This document shows positions 34,310 through 45,652 of a DNA stretch of 64,000 nt, in pieces. The notes below the pieces were generated by a model that had not been told where the DNA came from, searched no databases, and saw only the letters and a list, made by a program, of their open reading frames with translations. Made by a program: the position numbers and the translations under genes. Origin of the DNA: Dendrobium chrysotoxum (Eukaryota > Streptophyta > Magnoliopsida > Asparagales > Orchidaceae). Each line of letters starts with the position of its first letter. Position 1 is the stretch's first letter. The stretch spans positions 23,424,932-23,488,931 of the forward strand of contig CM034313.1 in the NCBI GenBank assembly GCA_019925795.1, read 5' to 3'.

Positions 34310-36420
34310 GATGTCAAACCCTATTCTCCGCATAAGCAATCCTTTGCACCTACTAATGCTTTGATAATATTATGTTTTAAAGCACTTCGATATTTATCCG
34401 TAATTATACCATTATTACTAAATGCACTTTAAGAAGTTATCATATAAATTGGAATGCACAAAACATCACGAGCCGTAGCTGAGACTTCGGGAAACCTGTA
34501 CTGATTACCTTTTTCGAAATGTAAGATATCTTATTCAAATTTTCTATCAACTTTAAGTTTATCAAAATAAATTTCATTTTCTAACTTAGCATTATAACTT
34601 CCTCCTCGAATGAATTAAAATCCTATTTGTGAAGCTCAAAAATACTATTGATAAGTTATAAAAAACGTAGTAGGTATAAAAATTAAATCCTATATAAACA
34701 TATAATTACACTGATTTAAATAGAAGTATTGCAGAAATTATAATTTAATATTTCCAGAAGAACGACTATTTGAAATAATAATTTGAAAACTTTGTATTGC
34801 TATTGATGATTGTCCCTCTAAATCATACTTGTTAGCTTTTGAGTTGTTTGCAAATAATGAAAATAACTTATCTCTAAGCCTTCTAGATTCAAGAACATGA
34901 TCATAATCATATAATTTCTTGTAACACAACTCAATAAAGTTAAATCTTTGTTTGGGATCCAGAATAATAGCTACATTTTAGAAAGACAAGGAAGTTTGAC
35001 CAACACTTCTCAAATTTGAATAGCATACTGGATGCCATTTCATGCCTTGGTGTTGCATAATTAGTAGAGATTTAAGGCAAGTAGAGATTTGCAGTTGAAC
35101 ATTTCGTGCGAGAGAATACACAAGTTTTCTCATAAAAAAGAGCTAAGAAATCACAAATGTTCTCCATTTTGTCTCATTCAATGCTATTAGGATAAGACTT
35201 AATGTTACAATCACTCAACTCTAAATGTGGAAAAGCACATCTACAATAAATAGTAATGTCAAGCATAATAAAAGTGGTGTTCCATTTAATTGGAACAACA
35301 TGCCCCAAATCTCTTTTTGAATCAAGATAACTTATTCTGACACAATCCAATTTTTTTTTTAGCATGAGAACCTCTTACGTACTTTATTCTCTCCCAAGTA
35401 TTTGAAATATAATAATTTATCTCCTTCATACCTTCATGCACAATAAGGTTCACAATATGTACACAACATCGTATATGAAACAATTCACCATCACAGAGTG
35501 GTCTACAACACATATTTAAATGATTTCTTAAAAATAAGAAAAAATATTGTTAGTAGAAGCATTGTCCTAACCCTAAATACTAAAAAGCTTACTCTTAAAA
35601 ATTATAGCTTTTCAAATAAAGCTATTCAATTAAAAAGATTGTAGCTTTTCAAATAAAGCTATTCTATCATGTTGGAGTGACATAAAACAAAAATTCATTA
35701 TCATCTTTGCAAATGTTGGTTATTATCATTGAAGTGTATAGTTAAAAAAATAAAACCATTTGTGTGATAGAAATCTATGGGTTAGATGTTAAACAAACTA
35801 AACTAGTAGATTTAGATAATAATGATTTAATATGCTCTTTTTCTTTAATGAACAATTTATTGTAGTTATTTTTTGTAATATTTTTAGAATCTAATTGAAG
35901 GTCAATGCACAGATAAAGTAATAGTGCTTGAACACCTACCAGCTCATTATATTGAAAGGGCAGATTATACATAATAATATAAGCACTAAATAAATAATGA
36001 AAATCTTGATGGTCCAACTTAATATCAGACATAAAAATGGATAAGCGGGAGTTAGTTTGCAAAATAAGTAGTCTATATCACGAGTATCTCTTTTCTTACA
36101 ATTTTGTAATGACATGTTAGATTGTCAGTATCATTTTTACTATTACATTGATATATTGCATCACATTTTTCTACTTTCACATCTTTGTTTTCCATCATTA
36201 TTATGGGCTACATCATAAAATGACTCTAGATAGTTGAACTCATCCTTCTTCTCTTCTTCACAACTCTTGTCCCATCCATTTCTTTGCCATCAATTCACAA
36301 ATGTCAGCATCATTATATTCATCATTATCTACTTTATTAGCTTTATCATCACTACCAACTTGCTCATTTTGATAAAAGGACACTTTCAAAAATAGTATTG
36401 GAATCCTCCATCTAGCTAAG
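34310..36420 (-). pseudogene. hAT superfamily transposase (RICESLEEPER-like), decayed
   Basis: The minus strand carries, in order: a damaged zinc-finger BED region (about 36060-36300); a segment at 35775-36062 (FHYLFSAYIIMYNLPFQ, KEKEHIKSLLSKSTSLVCLT); the conserved hAT core at 35322-35513 (LCDGELFHIRCCVHIVNLIV, ISNTWERIKYVRGS); 35174-35365 (VVPIKWNTTFIMLD); 34738-34929 (LCYKKLYDYDHV region); and the C-terminal dimerisation domain at 34330-34500 (FPEVSATARDVLCIPIYM, YRSALKHNIIKALVGAKDCL). These are the hallmarks of plant RICESLEEPER-type hAT proteins. Many stops and frameshifts show it is dead. Terminal inverted repeats were not located. Confidence 0.85.
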
Positions 36421-36686
36421 AAATTAAACAAAGAATTGGAATATCTTATACAATGTATTAGAAATTTTTTAGACGTTCACATGCATAAGAATATTAACAT
36501 CGCCCTACAAAATGCATGAACATTTTCAGGTGAAGCTTCCCTTCAATAAGTTCTCATCCTCTTGTTGTGGCTTACATGTTTTAAAAAAGAATCAAATTCT
36601 CCTCCACTTTGGAAATGAAAGAAGTATGGAGTTTTTGGTGCTTTTAATAGGAAGCCAAAGTTGAGAACATATTGTATCATTCACTA

Positions 36687-36772
36687 AATAAGTACTCATA
36701 TTCACTTAAGTGAGCTGGCTTTACAAAAGAATAAGTACTCATATTCACTTAAGCGAGCTGGCTTTACAAAAG
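36687..36772. repeat. 43-bp tandem duplication
   Basis: Two units (36687-36729 and 36730-36772) are identical except for one base (TGAG versus CGAG). They contain a TTCACTTAAG...GAGCTGGC segment and lie 120 bp upstream of the choline kinase exon. This looks like a young local duplication. Confidence 0.92.
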
Positions 36773-36894
36773 AAAATAAAAGAAAAAGAAAAGGCACGAA
36801 AATGGAAAAGAATGGCCAGAATGAAGCCTCAATACCTTTCTGAGGTTCACTCTAAGTTAAAATGGATCAGTAATTAATTTTGTATGTGTAATAG

Positions 36895-37160
36895 GTGACA
36901 AACCAGACCCTCTTGAAGTTGAGAATCTCCTCGCAAGCATTGAGAAGTACACTCTCGTTAGTCACTTGACTTGGGGATTATGGGGATTAATTTCGGTAAG
37001 TTGCTCTTCCTTTCCATAACAAAACCTCATTGCATTCAAGCCGATAATTTAATCGCTCTGTTGCATGCAGGATCATGTAAATGATATTGACTTCGATTAC
37101 TTGGAGTATGCAAAGCAAAGATTTCGTCAGTATTGGTCTCGAAAGGCTAAAACACTTTGA
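36895..37160 (+). CDS. Choline kinase, last two exons
   Basis: Two exons encode the C-terminus of a plant choline kinase, which phosphorylates choline with ATP in the first step of the CDP-choline route to phosphatidylcholine. Exon A (36895-36995) begins after TAATAG and encodes PDPLEVENLLASIEKYTLVS, then HLTWGLWGLIS. Intron 36996-37070 is 75 bp, GTAAGT...TGCATGCAG. Exon B (37071-37160) encodes DHVNDIDFDYLEYAKQRF, then RQYWSRKAKTL and a TGA stop. The wording and the final exon structure match plant choline kinases better than ethanolamine kinases. No frame damage is seen. The catalytic exons, with the Brenner and DFEY-type motifs, are not found upstream in this window. Either the gene has a very long transposon-filled intron or this is a detached terminal fragment. 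Decayed hAT and copia sequences lie directly upstream. Confidence 0.85.
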
Positions 37161-37659
37161 ACTGGCTAGCAGAGAATTAAATCCTGAGAAATTTTAGCTC
37201 AGGATATTCATTTTAAAATCTAGCTAAAGATGACATTATTTTTCTGATTACATGGCAGTTACTGATGTTTCGTCAGATATTTTTATTTTGTATGTACTAT
37301 AATAATCAACAAAATTATAAATAAATATTTTTTATACGATTAAAGATATTATTAATGCTTTGAGAAATGAAAAAATGTTTTATATTACAAAAAAATTTCT
37401 TTTTTGATGGAGTGTTATGGAATGGGATAAACCTAACGATGAAAAAAATGATTCAATCCGAATCCAAATAAGCTTAAATCAAACACTTGAAGTATGATTG
37501 AAAATTTTGGGACATTAACTGTAGGATCAAGCGGTTTTTAAATCTTGAATGTTTATAGTCAAATCAAGCATCTTGAGAAGACGAATCTAAGGAGCTAAAG
37601 ATTATTGAATTGAGGTCATTAAGAAAAATAAATAATTCTCTACATGAAGGAAACAAAAA
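37161..37659. other. Downstream region of the choline kinase exon
   Basis: AT-rich sequence fits a 3' untranslated region and flank; polyadenylation-like AATAATC/ATAAATA motifs occur near 37300-37325. No other feature is seen. Confidence 0.5.
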
Positions 37660-38212
37660 TCTTAAAGATTTTAAGAACCTTATAGCCATAACCAACATTT
37701 CAAGTGGTCAATCGCTGCTAACAACAACTATCATTTAATCAATGTTGCCAATCCCACATTTTTTTTTATTATTGTATGATCACATTGCCTATTTACCATC
37801 ATCTCGAGCCATCGCTCAACTGTCATCATTCAACCACTTTTATGAAACCATTTTTGCATGATTATTATCAATCGGCCATCATCACTCAACTAATATTATC
37901 CGACCATTTTCATTATTCCGCCACGACTTTTTTAGCAATCTTTATTTTAATTATATGAGATCAAGCTTGAGTTTATTATTTTATAATCATTTCTTCTCTA
38001 ATTGAGGGACAGAGTGAATCTCTATAATTTAATTTATAAAGTAGATCATTTCATCTTGGCTAGGCTGTGTTATTTTTTCCTTTTTCCATTTTTTCATATA
38101 AAAATCTCTAGTGTCTCTTGCAACTTCTTTATTTGTGTCTGTGTTAAATCTTTATACAAAACTTAGATGTTAATCTCTCAATCTATCTTCATAAATCTTC
38201 TAAAATGGAATA
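37660..38212 (+). repeat. Old Tat-type LTR remnant, plus orientation
   Basis: The left part has degenerate CCATCATC/CGACCA-type units like the minisatellite at 9064-9411. The right part has TTTTTTCATATAAAAATCTC and AGTGTCTCTTGC, as at 20044. It ends just before a degraded primer-binding site. The left edge is uncertain. Confidence 0.5.
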
Positions 38213-38236
38213 ATTTGCATCATATGTGAGAAACAT
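38213..38236 (+). other. Degraded Tat-type primer-binding site
   Basis: TTTGCATCATATGTGAGAAA aligns with the TTGGCGCCGTCTGTGGGAAC type of primer-binding site used by Tat-lineage elements, with several changes expected from CpG decay. It fixes a plus orientation for the following remnant. Confidence 0.5.
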
Positions 38237-39690
38237 TCCGATCATTTTATAAATAATTTTTTCAAAGGCTAGCAATCAATCCCTCAATTAAAGGCAACAC
38301 AATCAAACTTATTAAGGCCACTTATGCCTCACTTTGGAGGCTCATACATGCAGAATGGATGTGCATCGAGCTAAAATCCTTCAACTCTCTAAGAAAGATG
38401 AACATTAAATACCAGCATCATAGTATGATAGATCGAGTTCTCCTACAAAAATTAATAAAATAGGGCTAATCAATTTGATAATAACTTTATAGTATCTCCT
38501 TATCATTATATTATAGTTCCTCCTCCACCATATAGTCTTAATAGAGTCTCTCAGATATTGCTTATTCGACATATCCATCTCATGCTACTCGACTGACCCA
38601 TAATATTTTAAATTTTTTGATAGGATTAAATGAACCTTGCATTATTGATGCCTCTCATGATGGTATATGGTATTAAATTTGATACCTTATTTATAAGGAA
38701 TTCCTTTTGATCGATAGGAGTGAACTTACTCATCATTGTCGCTTTAAAAAATCATTATCTTTAGTTGAGGGAATCGTCTATTATCCTCTTTTAATCGTGT
38801 TTAAGTTTCCTATAATTGATCCTTATAACGAGACCTGAGATCCTTATTATTATATCAAATAGTACAGAAGCATCATATATGTCAACAACTTTTTGTTGTA
38901 AACTTTTGGAAAATCTTCCTTATAACTCTATTGTGACAAGATTGCTCTTAATTTAACTCTCTCTAGTAAAATTATTCATACTTTCACCAACTTAAGCTTT
39001 TAGTCAAATAATTCATTGTTAAGCAGAGGATCATTATGGATTCCTCCTATTTTTCTTGAATTTAAAAAATTGATGAAGAGACTCAAGGAGTATTTTGAAA
39101 GATTCTCCTCTTAAGCATTTCAAATCCCATGAGTAGATTCAAATTTGATATAAGTTATTTTTCTCCACCCTAGACCTTTTTACTGTTCGTTATTACAATA
39201 AATAGTTTGATTTTATTTTATTCTTATTAATCGAGTAAAAGCATAAATAACTATTGGTGGGGGCATCATTGCCAATAAAAAATAGTCCAAAGAAATTTCA
39301 AATTAATGCAAGAACTTACAATAAGAAACTAATAAACCTCCCCATTAAAAAAAAAAAAAAAGGCAACCAAGAAACTAGAGGTATCATTCCCACAATGATT
39401 AATAATCCCCACAGTAATATGAGTCCATTTATAACACCCCCATTAAACACATCCATGGCTAACATTCTGATGAAGATAAAATATTCTAAACATCTCATGT
39501 AGTCAAAACCTCCAAAAATCAAAATATGGAGACCAATCACAATATAATCCTATTAGAGTGTTTGTTATGTCTCAAGGAAAGCTTAAATCATTTTAATTTT
39601 TCCATAAGTCAACTAGCATGACATTAGAAATAAATCAAAAAATAAAATTTAATTATATTTACAGTTAAGTGCATAAGTACTACTCTTAAG
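38237..39690 (+). pseudogene. Untranslated leader and possible gag relic of an old gypsy element
   Basis: The region just after the primer-binding site is expected to hold the leader and gag. Only weak plus-strand coding traces can be read and stops are frequent. An A15 run lies near 39347-39361. I cannot name any domain with confidence. Confidence 0.3.
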
Positions 39691-39799
39691 CCTTAGACTA
39701 ATTAAGATTTTCTTAGATATTGGTCCCAATTCCTAATTAAATAACAAGATGAGGGGTATTCAAGAAGGTTTGGGGTTGAGGATAAATTTTTGTATGGCT

Positions 39800-40390
39800 T
39801 CCTATTCTTAGACTGATTTCCATCCTCAGACATATGGACAATTTTTAAAACTATTTAAGGAATAGAAGATTTACTATGGCTATGTGTTTTTTATTTTGGT
39901 AGAAGTTGGGTAGATTACCGACTAGTGGGCTATGACCCAAATTTTTTGATGAACTTATCCATTATTAAGTTAAATGTTATGTTGACAATCTGGTTGTCAA
40001 GAGTCACAAAAGGTAAGACCACATTTATGACTAGAGAATTATTTTAAAATAAGTGCATCTCTATGATCTGAGGATAAACCCTTTGAAATATGCCATCAGT
40101 GGTAATTAAGAAAAGTTTTTAGAATTTATGATGAGACACCGTGAAATTGAAATAGATATCTAAAATAAAAGTCATCTTAGATATGAAATCTCCTAGATAT
40201 TGAAGAAGACTCATTTTGAATCTTTTCAAGAAAGTGCTAGTCATTTTCTAATTTATGTTAGAATGATTGGGATGACAAATGCCAGAGAACCTTTAATAGC
40301 ATAAAATGGTGCTTGATGTCACCTCCAATTTTAGCAGCTCTCATCCCTAGAAAACCCAGTTCAATGCTTTTTAGCTTGCATATTTTTTTT
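39800..40390 (+). pseudogene. Rearranged gypsy integrase and reverse transcriptase fragments
   Basis: The plus strand near 39820 reads DFHPQTYGQ, the conserved integrase block before the last catalytic residue. Directly after it (39975-40250) come CYVDNLVVKSHKR, LRINPLKYAI, KFLEFMMRHREIEID and a final SSPPILAAL-like stretch near 40310-40370. These are reverse transcriptase motifs of the Tat/Athila type in which the YVDD motif has become YVDN. Integrase normally follows reverse transcriptase, so the order here is reversed. Deletion or nested insertion must have joined two elements. Confidence 0.7.
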
Positions 40391-40908
40391 ATTATTCTAG
40401 ATTTATTTTAAAAAAATTAAAGTTTCTCGATCATATGGGAACCCTATATGGCTTAAAATTAGAGTTTGCAAATTATTAAGTGGCTAAATGGATTCAAACT
40501 TCCATGGGATTAATTCTAGAGGTCCCTAAGAATCTCACGAGCATCCCAGAAAAGTTAACCATTTAGACCCTTAGGGATGTTTTTTTTTATTTTTTTAAGA
40601 AAGTTAGATCTGTGCTAAAAATATGATTAAACAAGGTTTAACACCACTAGGACAAAACAAAAAGCTCAACAAATAAAAAATAAAAAATCTTTGGAACATG
40701 AATTTTATCAAACCAAAATGAAAAGTAGATGTTACCTTTGGTACTATCGGTCTGATAGATAAAGATTAAAAATATTGCTTAGTCATCTTTAATAATCTTG
40801 ATAATTTATTTATAAAAGTTATTAGTTTTTTTAATGAGACTTAAATTTGAATTTGAGTTTAATGATGAAATTTGGATAATTTATCATTTTTATTATATTT
40901 TTAGCTTA

Positions 40909-41127
40909 TCATAAGTTCAATGCAAGTGAATTTGTATTTTTATAGAATTCTGTATGAATTTTTAAAATTAAACTTGATGCACCTATATCAACAAAGACGC
41001 AAGAAAGTTTAAAATTGTTCACATTTACAGAAATATACAATGGACGATTATAATTACTGGTTCCTAATAACAAATCCTCGTCGGAGAAAATTACCCCCAA
41101 AACAACTTTAAAATAGAGCTTCATCAA
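40909..41127 (-). pseudogene. Gypsy protease fragment, minus strand
   Basis: The minus strand reads IFSDEDLLLGTSNYNRPLYI and then CVFVDIGASSLIL. This is the Tat/Athila-type start of the retroviral protease, in which the D-x-G-A/S-S catalytic loop is preserved as DIGASS. Its orientation is opposite to the reverse transcriptase fragment at 39800-40390, so it belongs to another insertion. Only this 73-codon piece is open. Confidence 0.75.
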
Positions 41128-41709
41128 GCTGTACTATTGATAATTGAGCTATACAAATATCATGATCAAATAAAGCTTTAATTAAATCTTCCCACATCTC
41201 TTTAGACAGGATCAAAGCATCATGAATACTTAATTTGATAGTTAGCTTACTGAGGTGGGGTGTTTTCCTGTAATTGAGGTGGCTAGTGTGAATGATGGCA
41301 CTTTGTAGTGAGTAATGGCGAATAGCTTCAATGGATAGTCAGTCGTATGAGGCAAAAGACAAGTTGCTTGATCTATAGACACTCTCGATTGCCCCCAGGG
41401 GGCGACATCTATGTGTGCTTCCTGGCAAGCGGAACCCAGTGGCCATTAGGCAAGCTTCCTTGTGGGGCCTGTTAGGGACAAGTTCTTTTGTCACAATCTA
41501 CTTGAAAAAGATATATGCGAATATACTACTTCTCTTTATATTTGTATTTGCAACAATTGGTTGACATTAAACTTTCTCTCAAGTTTTTCCCCTTCTAATT
41601 TTGCTTCTTCGTTAATAGTTCTAAAGTATTGGTCACTTAATGCAGAAAAATGTTTCTGACAGCCCTTAACCTGAGCCCAATTTTTTCTTTAAGACACTAA
41701 AAATGCAGA

Positions 41710-42375
41710 TAGGGGTGTCAAAACAGGTTAGCAGGTCATGTTCGAGTCAAACCCGAGTTGACCCAAGTCTAAACTAGTCAATCCGAACCCGATCTAATTT
41801 TGCAAACGGGCCTGAATTTTCAACCTGAACTCGACCCGCGCGGGTTACGGGTTGACCCGACCCGACCTGCAAAAACTGATGCGTGCGAACACATGAGGCC
41901 AGCCAGTGTGGTGCTGGAGCCACGGAGGAGATACGGCGGACCACAGTGTGGGAATGGCCTGCCGCCTACCGGTGCAACCAGCCAACTTAGATCTCGATCT
42001 TGCGAGACAGCTCACGGATGGCATGCCAGTTCAGTTTCGTAGCCCCGACCTGTGGAGCGGCCTGCCGATGATGCAATTACTACAGTGCAGCCTGACGTGA
42101 CGACCTGAGGCCCGACGACGAGTCGACACCTCGATAGAGGCTAGCATGACGCGACAGTCGTGACTAGACACGGATGCGGCACGCGGTCAAGTTACCGGGT
42201 CAAAAACAAGTTGATTTCGAGTTTTCGGATCAACCCGAACCCAACCCGGTTTCCAAATGGGTCGAAAACTCAAACCCGAATCCAACCCGTAAAACAAACG
42301 GATTGACTCGAATCAGAAATTTTTCGGGTAAACTTCGGGTCGGGTTTCGGATCGTGTTAGATTTTGACACCCCTA
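41710..42375. mobile_element. 666-bp terminal-inverted-repeat element with GC-rich core
   Basis: The ends are a perfect 14-bp inverted repeat, TAGGGGTGTCAAAA at 41710-41723 and its complement at 42362-42375. The subterminal regions are packed with GACCCG/CGGGTT motifs in both orientations, a likely transposase-binding array. The centre (41870-42180) is strongly GC-rich compared with the surroundings. No transposase is encoded. The TIR suggests a non-autonomous hAT-like or Mutator-like element. The 8-bp flanks (AATGCAGA, CTAGCATG) do not match, so the superfamily stays open. Open frames inside follow the GC content and match nothing I recognise. Confidence 0.75.
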
Positions 42376-43583
42376 CTAGCATGTGAGTATTGAGCAGGAC
42401 GTTTAACTTGAAGAAACTAATCCATGTTGACATTTTGGATTTCTTCGATTTATTCAAATCCAGCGGAAATTTTAGTTGAACTTATGAAACTTATAAGAAA
42501 TAAAAAACTATTAAAATAATTGAACCAACCTAAATAAAAATCAACCAAATTTGCCTGAAGCCACACAATTCAATAGGAACTAAATAAAAAATTATCATAT
42601 TCACTATAAATTTTGAATGTAGGAGTTGCCTTTTTAGTATTTTAATTTTTTTAAATATAAAAGTTGACCGAAACTAAACAAGATACCTACAGAACTATAG
42701 AAATTACAATCATAACTTCAATAGAGCCAAATCAGTATCAATATAGTTCAAAAACCTTAGCATTGCGTAATCTAGCCAAGTATCAAGAAGAAGGATTTAA
42801 GAGGATTGATGCAGCTTAGCATTAGGGTTGTCAGGATTTTCAATTTATCTAAATTATCCTTTTGGATAATTATTTAGATGGATCATCTGATCAACACTAA
42901 TTTTGGCTGGGTTTGAGAATTCATACCTACAGGAATTCTCAGAAGTTAAAAGCCAAATTGATAACCATGTGATTAGACATTTAAAAAAAAATTCTATCAG
43001 AAATATCTATACAAAGACAAAAATAATTAAAACAGAACAAAAATGGTAAAACTGCATAACATCAGTAGAACAGACTGAACAGAGATATACTGCATCTGCA
43101 ATGCTTATCTTCATAGGCGAGCAGATCTCAGAGGGATGGAAAATTTTCATTGCTGGAGATTCCAATCTTCAATACCATAGGCATTTCATACTATCTATAA
43201 CAGTCCTGCTCTGTGATTTCCTACAAAAGCAAACAGATAGCAAAGAATATTATCATAAGCTTTTGCAAGGGTTTCAACAAAAACGAACCTTAATTTTGAA
43301 CCATATTGCATAGCTGGATATGATGCAATTTTACTATAGTATTAATAATTACCATTTAATGTTAGCATAATATAATAAAATATTTAGATGTGACAGACTT
43401 AAATACTTTGAATCCATTAATCAGATAAAAAAAAAAGAATATTGATTGAAATATAACTTCCCAAAGTATGGTGAACTGCTAAAATGAAGTACCTCTGTAA
43501 TACAATGCTGCAATTTCAAAACATTCTACAGGAGAATATTATGAAGGCTCGAAAGAATTTTTTTAAAATTATAAGTAGACTTA
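42376..43583. other. Intergenic stretch
   Basis: AT-rich sequence without recognisable genes. A few short open frames lack family features. It lies downstream of the inositol phosphatase exons and may include distal untranslated sequence of that gene. Confidence 0.5.
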
Positions 43584-43713
43584 GGTTTCATTTTGGACAG
43601 CTTACTTATTACTTTCTAAAAAAACTTTTTAGTACAAAAATTTTAAGTTCAAGAAATTTTTGTACTAAAAAGCTGCTTTAGAAAGTAGGAATAAAACTAT
43701 CCCAAACAAAGCC
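43584..43713. mobile_element. Tourist-like (PIF/Harbinger) MITE
   Basis: A 130-bp hairpin-forming element is flanked by TTA at 43581-43583 and 43714-43716, the target duplication of PIF/Harbinger elements. Its ends are GGTTTCATTTTGGACAG and CTATCCCAAACAAAGCC. The second is the complement of GGCTTTGTTTGGGATAG, which aligns with the first at most positions. The centre is a long inverted repeat (TTTTTAGTACAAAAATTT against AAATTTTTGTACTAAAAA) around a short loop. It has no coding capacity. Confidence 0.88.
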
Positions 43714-44168
43714 TTAGTATATCATATGGGTCAAGTGTTGGGAGATTAAAAAATTGAATATAATAAAAATGAAAATATTAATATGAATACATGACAATAA
43801 TAAATATCTTAGATTGAAAATTGATTATATTAAAAGAATTCTAACAGTAGTTCGTATTAAAGACAAGATGTAGTGAAAAATATGTCTTGATTGATTTGAG
43901 ATGCACACAAAAAAGTTGACAATGTATCAATAATATGGGCAGTTAAAATTATTGTTAAAGGAGAAGAACAAGAGTGTAAACCAAAGTTAAATAGATACAT
44001 GAGCAAAATTTTAAGAAAAAATAAGTTTAAAATCTCTTCAACACAACAGAAAGATTAAGAATTCATAAAGTTGACTCCAATATGGTTTGGATAAGGCTAA
44101 TAATGATGATAATTGCTTAAAGTGATATCTAAACACAAATAACAATCATGTATGTGAATGGAACTTGC

Positions 44169-44797
44169 CTCGCCTAATCGAAGCAGACTCATTTCATCAT
44201 CTACATCTTCATCGGACAAATTATCTCCTTCCTCTATTTCAGCATCCGTGAAAGTAAGGGCCCTTTGCAGCTTTCTACGAGAAAGCATCTCAATGTCAAC
44301 CATGAAAGTTGCAGTTACCGGGCGGTGATCGGAAAGCTTTAGCTCAGTTCTTTTGTATCCCAGTAGCCTTATACCTCTGCCAAATGATAGGATACGGTCA
44401 CACCTGAAAAAAAGATTTGCTTTTTTAGATATTTTCATTTTATTTTAGACTTGAGTAATTTTGAACTACCAGACTATATAATTAGAACCTGAGTCAACAT
44501 CCTCATTTGGCTACAATCTGTGCATATATTGCAGTGCCACCAAAATTCACGCGTAGGATTTTTTCGTGATTTAAAAGGCCTTTTTTCAGCATACGATTTT
44601 AATGTAAATCAAAAAACAAAGCAAATTGTTTGATATTGAGGCTTAAGAAAGAAATCTAATGAATCAGCATTTTAATTGAAGTTTTCCCGTAAGATCCACC
44701 AAATAGTTCATTTCCATTGTAAGCTTTGCAAAAGATAAAAATATTGAGAATGGAAAGATTCCAGGCCACCAAACATGAAAGGATCGATACAAGTCTT

Positions 44798-44838
<41 letters not shown>

Positions 44839-44841
44839 AGA

Positions 44842-44885
<44 letters not shown>

Positions 44886-45436
44886 TTAAAAAAGATATTA
44901 AATGTAGGATATCAATAGAAAATGCTTCTGCATGCAAGCATACAAATAAACAAATTCCAAACAATCCCTCAAAGAATCCACTGCAAGCATTGGGGAATAC
45001 TTAAGTTGAAAGAACGTAAATAGAAAAATCAACCTCTCAGTGCCTAAATTGCAATATGCAACATATATTCAACGTACGGTTTATTTTATCAGAAGAACAT
45101 TTGGAACTATCAGCCGTTCAACCAACTTCCATTTTTTCCAAATTCCATTAAATATGATAGAGATAGATGACGTATCAAATCTTTTGAAATTCAAATTTTA
45201 ACACGTTGAATAAGGTTTCCAACATGACATACAGTAAATGCCAAGCACCCAAGCATATAATACGGTTTTCGTACTTCAGTATTAAGGCCATACCATGCTG
45301 GAGTTCTTCTCCCAACCTTTGGATCCACTCCAATGTATTTCCCGGAGTTAAGGTCGTATTTGTAAGTAGGCGGAAAATTGATTATACCTTCTGACCATCC
45401 ATCAAAAGCCCGACCCTTCTTTAGTTCCTTCTTCAA
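44169..45436 (-). CDS. Type I inositol polyphosphate 5-phosphatase, two late exons
   Basis: Two minus-strand exons encode the C-terminal part of the catalytic domain of a plant inositol polyphosphate 5-phosphatase, which removes the 5-phosphate from soluble or lipid inositol phosphates. Exon 45294-45436 (after TTGGCAG) reads LKKELKKGRAFDGWSEG, INFPPTYKYDLNSGKYIG and GRRTPA. It ends with a GT donor, splitting the Trp codon. Exon 44403 downward begins CDRILSFGRGIRLLGYKRTE, then LKLSDHRPVTATF and RKLQRALTFTDAEIEE. The PAWCDRIL and SDHRP motifs are catalytic signatures of the family. The second exon either splices at 44168/44167 through a GC donor (GAG|GCAAGT) or reads on to a stop at 44097. The intron (44404-45293) contains an AT/AG microsatellite. 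Upstream catalytic exons are not seen; a 9.3-kb Tat element begins 217 bp upstream. The gene may be interrupted, may have a very long intron, or may be a fragment. Confidence 0.88.
44799..44881. repeat. (AT)n and (AG)n compound microsatellite in an intron
   Basis: About 18 AT repeats are followed by AAAGAG units and then a pure AG run. It lies in the intron between the two inositol phosphatase exons and is likely to vary in length between individuals. Confidence 0.95.
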
Positions 45437-45652
45437 CTGCCAAAAAACCGTACAAGAATTACATCCAATGAAATGAAACAGAACCATTTTCTTATAATGG
45501 AACAATTTAAGTTCCCAGGAAAACCTCATTTATATTCCAAAAACGTTAGTAAGACATTCAGAATGTAGAAAATAAAATCGAGAAGGCCAGAACAGCATAG
45601 GATTTAATAAAGCACCATTTAAGATGCTACACATCAAGATGATACTGGCCTT

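Noticed and set aside
41800..42100. Open frames in the GC-rich centre of the small TIR element
   Set aside because: High GC lowers stop frequency in all frames; no recognisable domain or splice pattern.
43101..43313. 70-codon plus-strand open frame that might be a small gene
   Set aside because: No family match, no clear promoter or splice context, and ordinary AT-rich composition.
45648..45652. Target duplication for the Tat-lineage element
   Set aside because: GCCTT on the left and TGTAA on the right do not match, and the LTR edges are uncertain by a few bases.
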